Made by a program: the position numbers and the translations under genes | Shown here: positions 18,017-26,901 of the stretch, piece after piece | Layout of the letters: each line of letters starts with the position of its first letter | Position numbering within the stretch: the first letter of the stretch is position 1 | DNA from: Deltaproteobacteria bacterium | GTDB taxonomy: Bacteria; Myxococcota_A; UBA9042; PHBI01 | DNA length: 64,000 nt | Assembly (NCBI GenBank): GCA_020632715.1 | Contig: JACKFA010000003.1 | Span: 372,001 to 436,000, forward strand | Direction: 5' to 3' | The notes under the pieces: model-generated | Told to the model about the DNA's origin: nothing | Databases searched by the model: none | The model's input: the letters and a program-made list of their open reading frames with translations, nothing else

Positions 18017-18947
18017 CGCCGCGCGCGTCGTCGTGGCCGTCCCGACGCGGGGGCGGCCCCGGATGCTCGCGGCACTCCTCGCGTCGCTCGACCGGCTCGC
18101 GCTCGAGGACGGCGGCCCCTCCGTCGAGATCGTGGTCGTCGACAACGATCCCGCGGCGTCGGCGGCGCCCGTCTGCGCGCGTTATCGCGGTGGCGGCGGG
18201 CGCTTCCCGCTGACGCGGCTCGAAGAGGCGCGCCCGGGCGTCGTCCACGTGCGCAACACAGCCGCCGCCTGGGCCTTCGCGCGCGCCGACCGCGTCGCCT
18301 GGGTCGACGACGACGAGGAGGTCACGCCGGGGTGGCTCTCGGCCCTGCTCGCGGTCGAGCGGCGCTTCGGCGCCGACGCCGTGGCGGGACCGGTCGTCGC
18401 GCGCTTCGAGGCGCCGCGCTCCCCGTGGGCGGGTGAGGGGCTCCTCGACAGCCCGCGCCATCGAACCGGCGCGCAGATCCGGACGGCCCGCGCCGGGAAC
18501 CTGCTGCTCACGCGCCGGGGCGCCGAGCGGGCAGGCGCGCCCCTCTTCGACCCTGGCCTCGCGCTCAGCGGGGGCGAGGATCACGAGCTCCTCGCGCGCG
18601 TGCTCGCGGGGGGAGGCGTCGTCGTCTGGGCCGACGAGGCGCTCGTCGTCGAGACCGTGCCTCGCTCCCGGCAGACCCTCGGCTGGATCCTCGGGCGATT
18701 CGCGCACTACGGGACGGTGAACGCCGGTCTCGCGCTCACCGCGCGCCCGGGCGCGCTCACACGCGGAGGGATCGCGGCCGAGGCCGTGCTCGTGGCGGCG
18801 GCTGGAGCGGCTCGGACGCTGCGCGGTCTGCCCCGCGGCCGGGCGGCCGTGGCGCGTGGGCTGCGGCAGGTGGCGTACGGCGTCGGCCTGGTCCGTGGCC
18901 TCGCCGGGGCCCGCTCAGCGTCGTATCGGGCGACGGACGGAGGCTGA
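18000..18947 (+). CDS. family 2 glycosyltransferase
   Basis: 315 aa. A GT-A fold enzyme: VVVAVPTRGRP start, VVVDNDP nucleotide-binding strand, and a DDD metal motif in RVAWVDDDEE (about residue 103), with GGEDHELLARV (about 196) as the acceptor-side ED motif. The C-terminus (about 230-315) has amphipathic and hydrophobic stretches that may associate with the membrane. Overlaps the sulfotransferase. Convergent with the Stealth-type gene (10-bp gap). Confidence 0.9.
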   Translation: MVSAADAARVVVAVPTRGRPRMLAALLASLDRLALEDGGPSVEIVVVDNDPAASAAPVCARYRGGGGRFPLTRLEEARPGVVHVRNTAAAWAFARADRVAWVDDDEEVTPGWLSALLAVERRFGADAVAGPVVARFEAPRSPWAGEGLLDSPRHRTGAQIRTARAGNLLLTRRGAERAGAPLFDPGLALSGGEDHELLARVLAGGGVVVWADEALVVETVPRSRQTLGWILGRFAHYGTVNAGLALTARPGALTRGGIAAEAVLVAAAGAARTLRGLPRGRAAVARGLRQVAYGVGLVRGLAGARSASYRATDGG

Positions 18948-18957
18948 GCGCGCGTCC

Positions 18958-19998
18958 TCAGCGCTCGAAGCGGCTCGCGCCCGGGAGGAGGATCTCGAGC
19001 ATGCCCTGGAGCGCGGCGGTCACCTCGGGCGCGTCGCCATCGAGCCAGTCCTGCACGCAGAGCTGGGCGGGGCGTCGCGCCTGGACGCGGGCGAGGTCGC
19101 GGGTCATCGCGGCTATGTTGCGTTGCACACGGACAACCGAGCTCGACCTCGAGGAGAGCCGAGCGAGTCCTGTGTGCAGTGCAACAAAATACTGGAGATA
19201 GATCGGGTCGATCACGTCGCCGCGACGGAAGCGCGCGGCGGAGACACGAGCCAGCTCCGGAGCGAAGATGGGATCGGCGTGCATCGCCTCGTAGGCGGTC
19301 CGACGGCCCATCCGCGCCTGATGGATGGGCCACAGGCGCAGACGCGCGCCATAGCGGCGGTCGAGGAGGGCGTTCGTCAGGCGGGCGCGCGCGATGTGCG
19401 GCTGGTCCTCGGCGCGCGGCGCGCCGCGGGGGAAGCGCCCGGCCCGCCACTGGGGCTCGAGCTTGACGCGCCCGCGCGCGTCGACCGCGTCGCCGAGGGT
19501 CATCGGCGCGAGGATGAGCATGTCGTCGTTCAGGTAGAGGAACCGCTCCGCGAGGTCCGGGATCCGATGGAGGTGGGCCTCGATGGCGCACGAGCTCCAC
19601 GTCGGGAGGTGCTCCGGGTCGGGGAAGATCGCGCGGTGTGGGACGACGGCGAGGGCGGGGTCGTCCGTGCGGAGCCAGCTCGGCCCGGTGTCGGCGACGA
19701 CGACGTGGATCCTTCGCAGGAAGGGCGCGTTCCGGACGAGCCCGCGGAGCGCGTAGCGGAGCTCACCGTGGTCGGCGAAGCGCCAGGAACCCTCGGACTC
19801 AGCGGCGCCCTCCCGCTGTGCCCAGCGGCGCCGCTCGGCGCGTCGCGCCTCATTGTCGGGGCCCGCCCAGGTGACGACGGCGTCGACGGGGACGGCGGGG
19901 GGCGGCGGCGCGAGCTGGCGCTCGAGGGCGGTCGCGGTGCCGGCGAGGCGCTCCCCGACGCGCCACAGGAGCTTCTCGGCGAGCTGGGCCGGGGTCAT
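18958..19998 (-). CDS. Stealth-family phosphotransferase (capsule/exopolysaccharide)
   Basis: 346 aa from ATG 19998; a GTG at 20007 or 20052 (overlapping the ABC stop) is also possible. It shows the conserved order of Stealth proteins: CR1-like VDAVVTWAG (about 43), then RFADHGELRYALRGL and RRIHVVVAD, the CR2 block FLYLNDDM (about 165-172) and later H/Q-rich blocks. These enzymes transfer sugar-1-phosphate to growing polysaccharides. Last gene of a four-gene minus-strand export unit. Its codons at 19112-19192 are unusually AT-rich and carry an inverted pair of the dispersed palindrome. Confidence 0.88.
   Translation of the reverse strand: MTPAQLAEKLLWRVGERLAGTATALERQLAPPPPAVPVDAVVTWAGPDNEARRAERRRWAQREGAAESEGSWRFADHGELRYALRGLVRNAPFLRRIHVVVADTGPSWLRTDDPALAVVPHRAIFPDPEHLPTWSSCAIEAHLHRIPDLAERFLYLNDDMLILAPMTLGDAVDARGRVKLEPQWRAGRFPRGAPRAEDQPHIARARLTNALLDRRYGARLRLWPIHQARMGRRTAYEAMHADPIFAPELARVSAARFRRGDVIDPIYLQYFVALHTGLARLSSRSSSVVRVQRNIAAMTRDLARVQARRPAQLCVQDWLDGDAPEVTAALQGMLEILLPGASRFER
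19112..19192. repeat. inverted pair of TGTTGCAGTGCAACA-type motif in the Stealth gene
   Basis: GTTGCGTTGCACAC at 19118-19131 and GTGTGCAGTGCAAC at 19172-19185 are near-perfect inverted repeats (12 of 14 positions) separated by about 40 bp. The codons here (TAT, TTT, GTT, GCA, ACA, GGA, ATA) are rare in the rest of the gene. Confidence 0.5.
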
Positions 19999-20038
19999 CG
20001 TGGCCACGTCCCGGCCCCCGCGCGCGCGGCGGTCGGGG

Positions 20039-21358
20039 TCACGCCGCCTCACCGGGTGACGGAGACTCGGGCGTCGGTGCCGCGGCCTCGGCGCGCCACG
20101 CGCCAGGGACCCAGACCGGGCCGTCGGGCGGGAGCCAGCCGGCGCCGGCGCCGTAGGGGTCGGCGGAGAGGACCTCGAACCGGAGGACGCGCTCGCGGGT
20201 CTCGAGGCGCGTCCGCGCGCGGGAGAGCGTGACGTTCAGCCAGTAGTGCCCCGGCACGAGCGGCAGCGAGGCGATGTCGGCGGTGATCGCGAGCTCCGGG
20301 GCGCCGTCCGCGGTGACGTCGACGCCCGTCATCGACGAGCGGAACCGAAAGACGCGTTGGCCGCTGACGCTGTCGACGGCGACCCGCGCGTCGAGGTCCG
20401 GGAACGCGCCCATCCCTGTCGCGTGGAGCGTCATCGACAGCGGGTCGCCCACGCGAACGGAGGAGGTCGGCGCGCCGTCCGGGGTGTGGAGCGCGACGCG
20501 GCGGATGTGGCGGAGCTCGCCGGGCGGCGCCTCCCACACGCTCGGGAGGTCGCGGGTCACGTTCGGCTGCAGGTAGCGCTCGAGGACCTCGTTCGTCGGC
20601 CCGTCGGCGATGAGGCGTCCCTCCTCGAGCAGGACGGAACGCTCGCACAGCTCGCGGATCTGGCCGAGGTCGTGGCTCACGAAGATCGTGGTTGTGCCGT
20701 GGTCCCGGGCGGCCTCGCGGATCCGCGCCATCGCCTGCGCGCGGAAGCGGGCGTCTCCGACCGCGAGGACCTCGTCCACGACGAGGATCTCATGCTCGAG
20801 ATAGGCGCCGATGGCGAAGCCGAGGCGGCTCCGCATGCCGCTCGAGTAGCGCTTGAGCGGCGTGTCGAGGAAGCGCTCGACCTCCGCGAACGCCACGATG
20901 GCGTCGAACTCACGGCGGATCGCGGCGCGCGTGAGCCCGTGGATGGCGCCCTTGAGGTAGATGTTCTCGCGGCCGGTCAGCTCGGGGTGGAAGCCGACGC
21001 CGACCTCGAGGAGGCTGTTCAGGCGTCCGCGAAGGATCGCGTGTCCGGCGGTCGGCTCCGTGACGCGCGAGAGCACCTTGAGGAGCGTGGACTTGCCGGC
21101 CCCGTTGTGGCCGACGAGGCCGAGGACCTCGCCGCGGGCGACGTCGAACGAGACGTCGCGGAGCGCCCAGACCTGCTCGTAGCGTGCGTCGGGGGCGTCG
21201 GCTGACGGGGGCTTCCGGCCCACGGCGCGCAGGAGCGACCGCGTGATCCAGGTCGCCGCGTCGCTCGCGAACCAGGCGCGACCGCGGCCTCCGGTGCGGA
21301 CGATCTCGTAGCGCTTGGTGAGCGCGCGGATCTCGAGGATGGGGCTCGCCTCGGCCAT
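20039..21358 (-). CDS. ABC transporter ATPase for polysaccharide export (Wzt-like)
   Basis: 439 aa. Powers export of a lipid-linked polysaccharide with the adjacent permease. Walker A GHNGAGKST (83-91), signature YSSGMRSRLG (171-180), Walker B ILVVDEVLAVGD (191-202) and H-loop SHD (about 228). An insertion before the core strands (residues 25-60) is typical of the TagH/Wzt group. The C-terminal 170 residues form a beta-sandwich like the Wzt carbohydrate-binding domain that reads the glycan's end. It lies 9 bp after the permease stop. Confidence 0.94.
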   Translation of the reverse strand: MAEASPILEIRALTKRYEIVRTGGRGRAWFASDAATWITRSLLRAVGRKPPSADAPDARYEQVWALRDVSFDVARGEVLGLVGHNGAGKSTLLKVLSRVTEPTAGHAILRGRLNSLLEVGVGFHPELTGRENIYLKGAIHGLTRAAIRREFDAIVAFAEVERFLDTPLKRYSSGMRSRLGFAIGAYLEHEILVVDEVLAVGDARFRAQAMARIREAARDHGTTTIFVSHDLGQIRELCERSVLLEEGRLIADGPTNEVLERYLQPNVTRDLPSVWEAPPGELRHIRRVALHTPDGAPTSSVRVGDPLSMTLHATGMGAFPDLDARVAVDSVSGQRVFRFRSSMTGVDVTADGAPELAITADIASLPLVPGHYWLNVTLSRARTRLETRERVLRFEVLSADPYGAGAGWLPPDGPVWVPGAWRAEAAAPTPESPSPGEAA

Positions 21359-21367
21359 CGACGCCCC

Positions 21368-22198
21368 TCAGATCCGATCCGCGAAGGTGCCTTCGCTGCG
21401 GCGGAAGAACCAGAGACCGCCGGCGACGGCGAGGAGCACGAAGGCGGCGGAGATGCCGAGGGCGGTCAGGTCGAGCGGCGTGTTCCCGCCGAGGAGGGAC
21501 CAGCGCGCGCCATCGATGACCCCGACCATGGGGTTCAGGGAGTAGGCGAAGCGGAGCTCGTCAGGGACGACGCTCGTCTTGAAGCCCACGGGCGAGATGT
21601 ACATCGCCATCTGCAGGAGGTAGGGCACGAGGTACTGGAAGTCGCGATAGCGCACGTTCAGGACGGCCACCCAGAGGCCGATGCCGAGCGCGGTGAGCGC
21701 GGCGAGCAGCAAGAAGAGCGGCAGGAAGACGACGTGCCAGCTCGGCGCGAAGCCGTAGGCGAGCATGAGCACGCCGAGGAGGACGAGGGCGATCATCGTG
21801 TTGAATCCGGCCACGATGACGGCCTTGAGCGGGATCGCGAGGCGCGGGAAGTAGACGCGCTCGACCAGGGCGGCGCTGCCGACCATCGAGGTCGAGACGC
21901 CCGTCAGGGCCTGCGAGAAGAGCTGCCACGGGATGAGCCCGGCGAAGACCATGACGGGGTAGGGGGCGCCGCCCTCCGAGCCGAGCTTCGCGAGCCGGTG
22001 GAAGAGGAGGGTGAAGACGAGCATCGACACGATGGGCGTGACGATCGTCCAGGCGAGGCCGAGGTAGGTCTGCTTGTACCGGACGCTGATGTCGCGCCAG
22101 GCCATGTCGGTGACGAGGTTCCGGCGCGACCAGAGATCACGCCAGTAGCCGCGCGCGTTGGCGCCACGCTCGATGCGGAGCTCGTAGGGGTCGCTCAT
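21368..22198 (-). CDS. ABC-2 type permease for polysaccharide export (Wzm-like)
   Basis: 276 aa inner-membrane protein with six predicted helices and the N-terminal amphipathic block 'RDLWSRRNLVTDMAWRDISV' typical of this family. The KQTYLGLAW segment and the C-terminal charged tail (FFRRSEGTFADRI) also fit. Pairs with the Wzt-like ATPase encoded next to it. Confidence 0.94.
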   Translation of the reverse strand: MSDPYELRIERGANARGYWRDLWSRRNLVTDMAWRDISVRYKQTYLGLAWTIVTPIVSMLVFTLLFHRLAKLGSEGGAPYPVMVFAGLIPWQLFSQALTGVSTSMVGSAALVERVYFPRLAIPLKAVIVAGFNTMIALVLLGVLMLAYGFAPSWHVVFLPLFLLLAALTALGIGLWVAVLNVRYRDFQYLVPYLLQMAMYISPVGFKTSVVPDELRFAYSLNPMVGVIDGARWSLLGGNTPLDLTALGISAAFVLLAVAGGLWFFRRSEGTFADRI

Positions 22199-22262
22199 CG
22201 CGCGGACGATAGCGGGGAAGCGGCGTGGCGGGAAGCCGCCGCCGACGCGCTGGAGGGCACGG

Positions 22263-23291
22263 TCACGTGGTCCTCGAGCCGCGAAGGCGCGCCGCGAGCC
22301 TGCCGATTCGCTCTCTCACGCTGCGGCCGCGGGCGAGGAGCACGTCCTCGTCGAGGAGGCGGCGGTACGCGGCGAGGCGCTCGAGGGGCTCGGTCCAGCG
22401 GCGGTCGGCGGCGATGTCGAGGCACCACGACACGACGCGGTGGAAGGTGACGTCCTCGGCGAACCACTCGTCCCAGGCGGCTCGGGCGGCGAGCCCCATG
22501 GCCTCGGCGCGCGGCTCGAGGGCCTCGAGGCGGTCGGGGATGGAGGCGATGTCGCGCTCGGCGACGCGCACGCTGAACGCGCCCCAGTCGGGGCCCACGG
22601 GGGGGATCCAGGCGTCGCCGACGATGACGGGGGCGCGGCCGACCTGCATCGCCTCGAAGAGGCGCATGGACGAGGCGCCGTAGCCGCGCGGCGCCAGCAT
22701 GAACGCGCTGTCGCGGCAGAGGGTGTAGAACGCGTCCACGTCGCCTTGGCCATAGCCCATGAAGATCCGCCCGTGCGCGCGGCCATCCATGCGGCCTTCG
22801 GTGTCGAGGACGACGCCGCGAGGGTGTTGGAGGCGGGCGAGGCGGGGGCGGATCCGGTGGGTCGCGAAGCGGCCCCGGAAGCTGTAGAGGAGGGGCGGGG
22901 CGGCCGGCATCGGCAGGGCGCCCGGGTTGGGTCGGAAGAGGCCGTTGAGATAGTGGCCGCCGCGGTAGCGCGCTGGCGACGGGCCGCGGCGTGGCTGCGA
23001 CGGGTAGATCCCGGGGAGGAACGGCACGACGCTGTCGATGGCGCAGTAGGCGAAGCAACGCTCCGGGTGGCGGCGCACCAACGGATGCCGCCAGAAGGGC
23101 GCCTGATAGAGCCCAGGGCCGCGCTGCTCGACGAAGAGGATGAGGTCGGCGCGCGCCGGGTCGGTGACGATCTCGTGGACGCCGAAGCGGTCGATCTGGG
23201 CGCAAGCGCGCAGCACCTCGAGCGGGCGCAGGTTGTCGTGGCCCGCGGGGAGCTGGCCTTCGACGACGCTGGTCAGGAGGACCTTCGACAT
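22263..23291 (-). CDS. exostosin-family glycosyltransferase
   Basis: 342 aa. The C-terminal half has the exostosin GT47-like signature: FMLAPRGYGASSMRLFEAMQVGR and APVIVGDAWIPP, followed by an acidic WDEWF region. The N-terminal half (LRPLEVLRACAQ, YCAIDSVVPFLPGIYPS) fits the same group. Likely adds a sugar in the synthesis of the exported polysaccharide. It heads the minus-strand unit, 64 bp before the permease. Confidence 0.85.
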   Translation of the reverse strand: MSKVLLTSVVEGQLPAGHDNLRPLEVLRACAQIDRFGVHEIVTDPARADLILFVEQRGPGLYQAPFWRHPLVRRHPERCFAYCAIDSVVPFLPGIYPSQPRRGPSPARYRGGHYLNGLFRPNPGALPMPAAPPLLYSFRGRFATHRIRPRLARLQHPRGVVLDTEGRMDGRAHGRIFMGYGQGDVDAFYTLCRDSAFMLAPRGYGASSMRLFEAMQVGRAPVIVGDAWIPPVGPDWGAFSVRVAERDIASIPDRLEALEPRAEAMGLAARAAWDEWFAEDVTFHRVVSWCLDIAADRRWTEPLERLAAYRRLLDEDVLLARGRSVRERIGRLAARLRGSRTT

Positions 23292-23343
23292 GGGGCGCGA
23301 CGATGGCGCAGGTCGCGCCGGCGGGGAAGCGGAAACGCCGGCG

Positions 23344-23856
23344 TCACCCGAGGCCACGGGTCGCGAAGCGCCGGCCGAGAGCGGCGGCGATCGCCTCGAG
23401 CCCCACGCGATCGTCGTCCGTGAAGGCGGCGGCGAGGTCGGAGTCGACGTCGAGCACGGCGAGGAGGTCGCCGGTCGGGGTGACGACCGGGACGACGACC
23501 TCCGACAGCGTGGTCGACGCGCACGCGATGTGACCCGGAAACGCGTGGACGTCGGGGACGAGCTGGGTCGCGCGGGTGCGAGCCGCGGCGCCGCAGACGC
23601 CGCGGGAGAATGGGATCCGGAGGCAGCCGTGGCCGCCCTGGTAGGGCCCGATGACGAGGAGCTCGGTCGACACGGCGCGGTAGAAACCGGTCCAGTGGAA
23701 GTACTGGAAGCCGTGGTGCAGCTCACAGGCGACGGTCGCGAGGGCGGCGATCCAGTCGTCCTCGCCCTCGAGCAGGGCGTCGAGCTGGCGGGTCACGAGG
23801 GCGTAGTGGGCGCGGCGCTCTTCGGCGGGGCGCTCGGCGGCGAGTGGTTCGAGCAT
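23344..23856 (-). CDS. msrC: GAF-domain free methionine-R-sulfoxide reductase
   Basis: 170 aa, a single GAF domain. All three Cys used by the fRMsr catalytic cycle are visible: C78 (GGHGC), C88 (GVCG) and C112 (HIACAS), within the family blocks GPYQGGHGC, DVHAFPGHIAC and VLDVDSD. Reduces free Met-R-O in the cytoplasm. ATG 23856 gives the usual family length; longer in-frame starts exist. Divergent from the DUF2461 gene. Confidence 0.9.
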   Translation of the reverse strand: MLEPLAAERPAEERRAHYALVTRQLDALLEGEDDWIAALATVACELHHGFQYFHWTGFYRAVSTELLVIGPYQGGHGCLRIPFSRGVCGAAARTRATQLVPDVHAFPGHIACASTTLSEVVVPVVTPTGDLLAVLDVDSDLAAAFTDDDRVGLEAIAAALGRRFATRGLG

Positions 23857-24018
23857 GGGCGAGAAGGTGCGCACCGCGATCGCGCGGTGAAGCGGGTCGC
23901 GAGCACGGTCCGCGGGTCGCGCGATCAGTCCGGGAGGTCGCCGGATCTCGCCGCCGGAGCCACGAATGAAGCCAGGAGGGCTTGCCGAGCGGGCGCTCGC
24001 TCTGGCGGTCGATTTTCG

Positions 24019-24046
24019 TTGCCTCATCTGAACGCGTGTGTAGGTT
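24019..24046 (+). promoter_or_regulatory. candidate sigma-70-type promoter for the DUF2461 gene
   Basis: TTGCCT (24019-24024) and TAGGTT (24041-24046) with a 16-bp spacer, about 35 bp upstream of ATG 24082. Moderate match only. Confidence 0.35.
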
Positions 24047-24081
24047 GGGGGCTCCAGAACAACGCCGAGAAGGGGTCCGAG

Positions 24082-24756
24082 ATGCCTGATTTCAATGGCT
24101 TCCCGCGCGATGCCGCGCGCTTTCTGACGGAACTGTCGGTCCACAACGAACGAGCCTGGTTCGAGGCGAACCGCCGACGGTACGATGACGGGTTGGTCGA
24201 GCCGGCGCGCGCCCTCGTGGACGCGCTCGGGCCGCGGCTTCAGGCCATCTCTCCGAGCGTCCGCTACGAGTCGAAGGTGAACCGGAGCCTCTTCCGGATC
24301 CAGCGCGACACGCGCTTCTCCGCGGACAAGCGACCCTACAAGGAGCACCTGGACGTCATGTTCTGGTGCGGGGACGAGCACCGGAACGCCGCTGGCTACT
24401 TCTTGCGGATCACCGGGGCGGAGCTCGTCATCGGGGCCGGGAGACACGTGATGAGCCCGGAGCAGATCGCGCGCTGGCGGGAGCTCGTGCTCGACGAGCG
24501 CGGGGGCGCCTTCATCGACGCGGCGGCGGCGTCGGCACGGGCGGCCGGCTTCGCGATCAGCGAGCCGGGCTACAAGCGCGTGCCTGCCGGGCTCCCCGCC
24601 GACCATCCGCGCGCGGGATGGCTCCGACAGAAGGACTTCAACGCGTTCCTGCGGGGCCCGCACCCCGAGGAGCTGGGGCAGTCCGCGTTCGTGGACTGGT
24701 GCGCGGAGCGCCTCGTCCACCTCGCGCCGGTGCTGGCCGTCACCGAGGGGCTCTGA
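24082..24756 (+). CDS. DUF2461 / TIGR02453 family protein
   Basis: 224 aa, normal length for the family. Conserved blocks are visible: FLTELSVHNERAWFEANRRRYD at the start, KVNRSLFRIQRDTRFSADKRPYKEH (about residues 66-90), and a GYKRVPAGLPADHP segment near the C-terminus. The biochemical function of the family is not known. ATG 24082 has AAGGGG upstream. Confidence 0.92.
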   Translation: MPDFNGFPRDAARFLTELSVHNERAWFEANRRRYDDGLVEPARALVDALGPRLQAISPSVRYESKVNRSLFRIQRDTRFSADKRPYKEHLDVMFWCGDEHRNAAGYFLRITGAELVIGAGRHVMSPEQIARWRELVLDERGGAFIDAAAASARAAGFAISEPGYKRVPAGLPADHPRAGWLRQKDFNAFLRGPHPEELGQSAFVDWCAERLVHLAPVLAVTEGL

Positions 24757-24872
24757 TGACGTCGTGGTGGCAGGCTGCGCGGGCGTGGCTCGCGCGCGGG
24801 TTTCGTCGGCTCGCGAGCGCGGTCGTCAGGCGATGGGGAGCTACCCCTTCTGCTTCGCGCCCCGCGTCCGGC

Positions 24873-25655
24873 TCAGTCCCCGAGCGCGGCGTCGAGGGCG
24901 GCTTCGGCGTCGTCGGCGGCGTAATGCCCCTTGAAGACGATGCGGCCTGCGGGGTCGAGCACGACGTGCCAGGTGTTGCCCGTGGTGACGCCGATGTGTC
25001 GCGGGAAGACGCCCTGCGCGTCGACGAGCACGGGCATCGGGAGCCCGAACCTGTCGCGGACGGCGTCGCAGTAGAAGGCCGTGGGGAGGTCGAAGTTCTG
25101 GTCCTCGGTCACGATGAAGAACCACTCGAAGTCGGGGTCGAGGGACTTCAGGCGCTCGTATTCGGCGGGCGCGGCGTCGGCGTCCGCCTGACAGGGCGGA
25201 CACCAGCCCGTGTAGGTGCTGAGGTAGCCCGCCCGGAGGCCGCAGAGGTCATGGATGTGATGAGGGACACCGTCGCAGTCCTCGAGGACGAGGTCCGCGA
25301 GCGTGTCTCCGACGCTCGTCCCGTAGGGGCCGACGGGAGGGCAGACCTCACCCGCGACCATGTCGGCGCCGACGTCGTCGAGTGTGTCTCCGGCGTCAGC
25401 GGTCGCCGTGTCCGGCTGAGGGTTCGCGTCCGCGTCGACCGCCGGCTCGAGGGTGTCCGCGATGATGTCCGCCACGGCGCCGTCCTGACCCGGCGCGGTG
25501 TCGGTCCCGCCGCCACCGTCCATCGCAGCCGCCGTGTCGCGGCTTCCTCCGATGAGGTCGGGGCTCGCGCCGCCGTCGTCGGCCGCGCAACCACCCATGA
25601 CCGACGTCACGAGGAGGGCGAGCAGGCGAGGGGGGACGTATGGGTACGAGGCCAT
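24873..25655 (-). CDS. thioredoxin-like lipoprotein (TlpA type)
   Basis: 260 aa. A lipoprotein signal peptide ends at C23 (MGGC). A long Asp/Ala/Thr-rich linker (about 25-100) leads to a thioredoxin fold with the active site WCPPC (about residue 152) and a cis-Pro strand (GVTTGNTWHVVLDPAG). A second Cys pair (C-P-P at about 104 and C at 128/138) precedes it. Likely a lipid-anchored thiol:disulfide reductant or a redox partner of the Cys-rich secreted proteins. The length of the linker is unusual for TlpA proteins. Confidence 0.85.
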   Translation of the reverse strand: MASYPYVPPRLLALLVTSVMGGCAADDGGASPDLIGGSRDTAAAMDGGGGTDTAPGQDGAVADIIADTLEPAVDADANPQPDTATADAGDTLDDVGADMVAGEVCPPVGPYGTSVGDTLADLVLEDCDGVPHHIHDLCGLRAGYLSTYTGWCPPCQADADAAPAEYERLKSLDPDFEWFFIVTEDQNFDLPTAFYCDAVRDRFGLPMPVLVDAQGVFPRHIGVTTGNTWHVVLDPAGRIVFKGHYAADDAEAALDAALGD

Positions 25656-25985
25656 CTGCGTCGTGCTCCGGGCAGTTCGTCGGTTGCTCGTCGGGGGCGA
25701 GGCCGCGGTCGGCGTGACGCGACGATCGACCCTATGCCGGGGACGCCGCTCTGGTTACCGGAGGGCGCCGCGGCGGAGGAGACGGCTGTCCCGGAGCCGC
25801 CCGGTGCGCGGTCCCGACGAGCCGGAGCGATGGCTCCCGAGCGCCCAGCGGTGGGCGTGGACGCGGGCGACCGCGTCCCGGTCGACGAGTCGCGCGCGGG
25901 CCAGGTACGGCGAGCCTCGAGCCCGCGGCGGTCGGCCCTGTCAGGGGCTCGGACAGGGGGCCCGAGGAGAACGCGGCGGGCGCGG
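25656..25985. other. 330-bp gap without a recognisable gene
   Basis: Between the methyltransferase stop and the thioredoxin lipoprotein start, both on the minus strand. Open frames here have no recognisable domain and read as shadows. It must hold the promoter of the lipoprotein; I see no clear -35/-10 pair or repeat. Confidence 0.5.
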
Positions 25986-26774
25986 CTACCGAGCGCTCAC
26001 GACCGCGATCTCGCTGGCCTCGTCGAAGCGGGCGCCGTCGAAGTCACCCGCGACGGCGAGGTCCGTGAAACCCGCCTCGAAGAGGAGCGTCGCGAGGACG
26101 GGCCACGGCAGGAAGTGGTGGCGCATCCGATCGTCGAGGGTTCGCCCATCGGGCCAGACGAACCGGTACTCGACGTCGATCCATGTCGCGTCCGGGGCGA
26201 GGGCGTTGCGCTCGAGGACCTGGACCTCGACGCCACCGCGAACGACGGTCGCCATGAGCTCGAAGTCGGCGCTGTCCGGTCCTCCCTGGAGCTCGTAATC
26301 CCCGTCGTCGTCGATGGCGTAGACGTCGAGGAGCAGCACGCCACCGGCCTCGAGGTGGCCGCGGGCGCACGCGAGGCACCGCGCCACTGCGTCTGCGCCG
26401 CCGATCGCCCACAGTCCGTTGAACGGGATGATGATCCGGTCGAATGTCCCGTCGAGGTCGAACTCCGTCATGTCACCGAGGACGAGCTCGACCCGCGCCG
26501 CGCTCGACGTCGCCTCGAGGGCCTCGTGGGCCAGCGTCAGCATCGTGCGGTCGACGTCGAGCCCGACCACCGAGCCTGCGACCTCTGCGAGCCCCGCGAG
26601 CAGTCGACCGGAGCCGCAGCCGAGCTCGAGTACGCGCCGGGCTCCCGTGCACTCCCTCACGTAGTGCGCGAGATCCCCCGGCGTCCCGGAGTGAAGAAGC
26701 TGATAGAGCTCGGCGCGCTCGCGCGACGACTCCGATGGGTGATGTTGGCTGGCCTCGCTCATGGTGCGTCTCAT
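25986..26774 (-). CDS. class I SAM-dependent methyltransferase
   Basis: 262 aa from ATG 26774, supported by AGGG seven bases upstream; ATG 26762 is an alternative. The SAM-binding motif I VLELGCGSGRLL (about 47-58), motif II acidic residue in VVGLDVD, a VLGDMTEFDL motif and the post-motif IIIPFNGLWAIGG follow the Rossmann methyltransferase order. The substrate is not evident. Divergent from the RNase D-like gene. Confidence 0.9.
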   Translation of the reverse strand: MRRTMSEASQHHPSESSRERAELYQLLHSGTPGDLAHYVRECTGARRVLELGCGSGRLLAGLAEVAGSVVGLDVDRTMLTLAHEALEATSSAARVELVLGDMTEFDLDGTFDRIIIPFNGLWAIGGADAVARCLACARGHLEAGGVLLLDVYAIDDDGDYELQGGPDSADFELMATVVRGGVEVQVLERNALAPDATWIDVEYRFVWPDGRTLDDRMRHHFLPWPVLATLLFEAGFTDLAVAGDFDGARFDEASEIAVVSAR

Positions 26775-26901
26775 AGCAGGGCCCTGGTCCGGGTGCTCAG
26801 GGATTCTCGTGTCGCTGCCGCCCTGGCGCTGCTGTTGGCGGCGCTGCTGGCCCTGGTGCTCTCTCCTGGCGCGCGCCGCGCGGTTCGGGCACCCTGCCGC
26901 G

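Noticed and set aside
26761..26901. Upstream ATG start for the RNase D-like gene
   Set aside because: It adds a Trp/Cys-rich leader that overlaps the divergent methyltransferase start; the family N-terminus begins near 26902.
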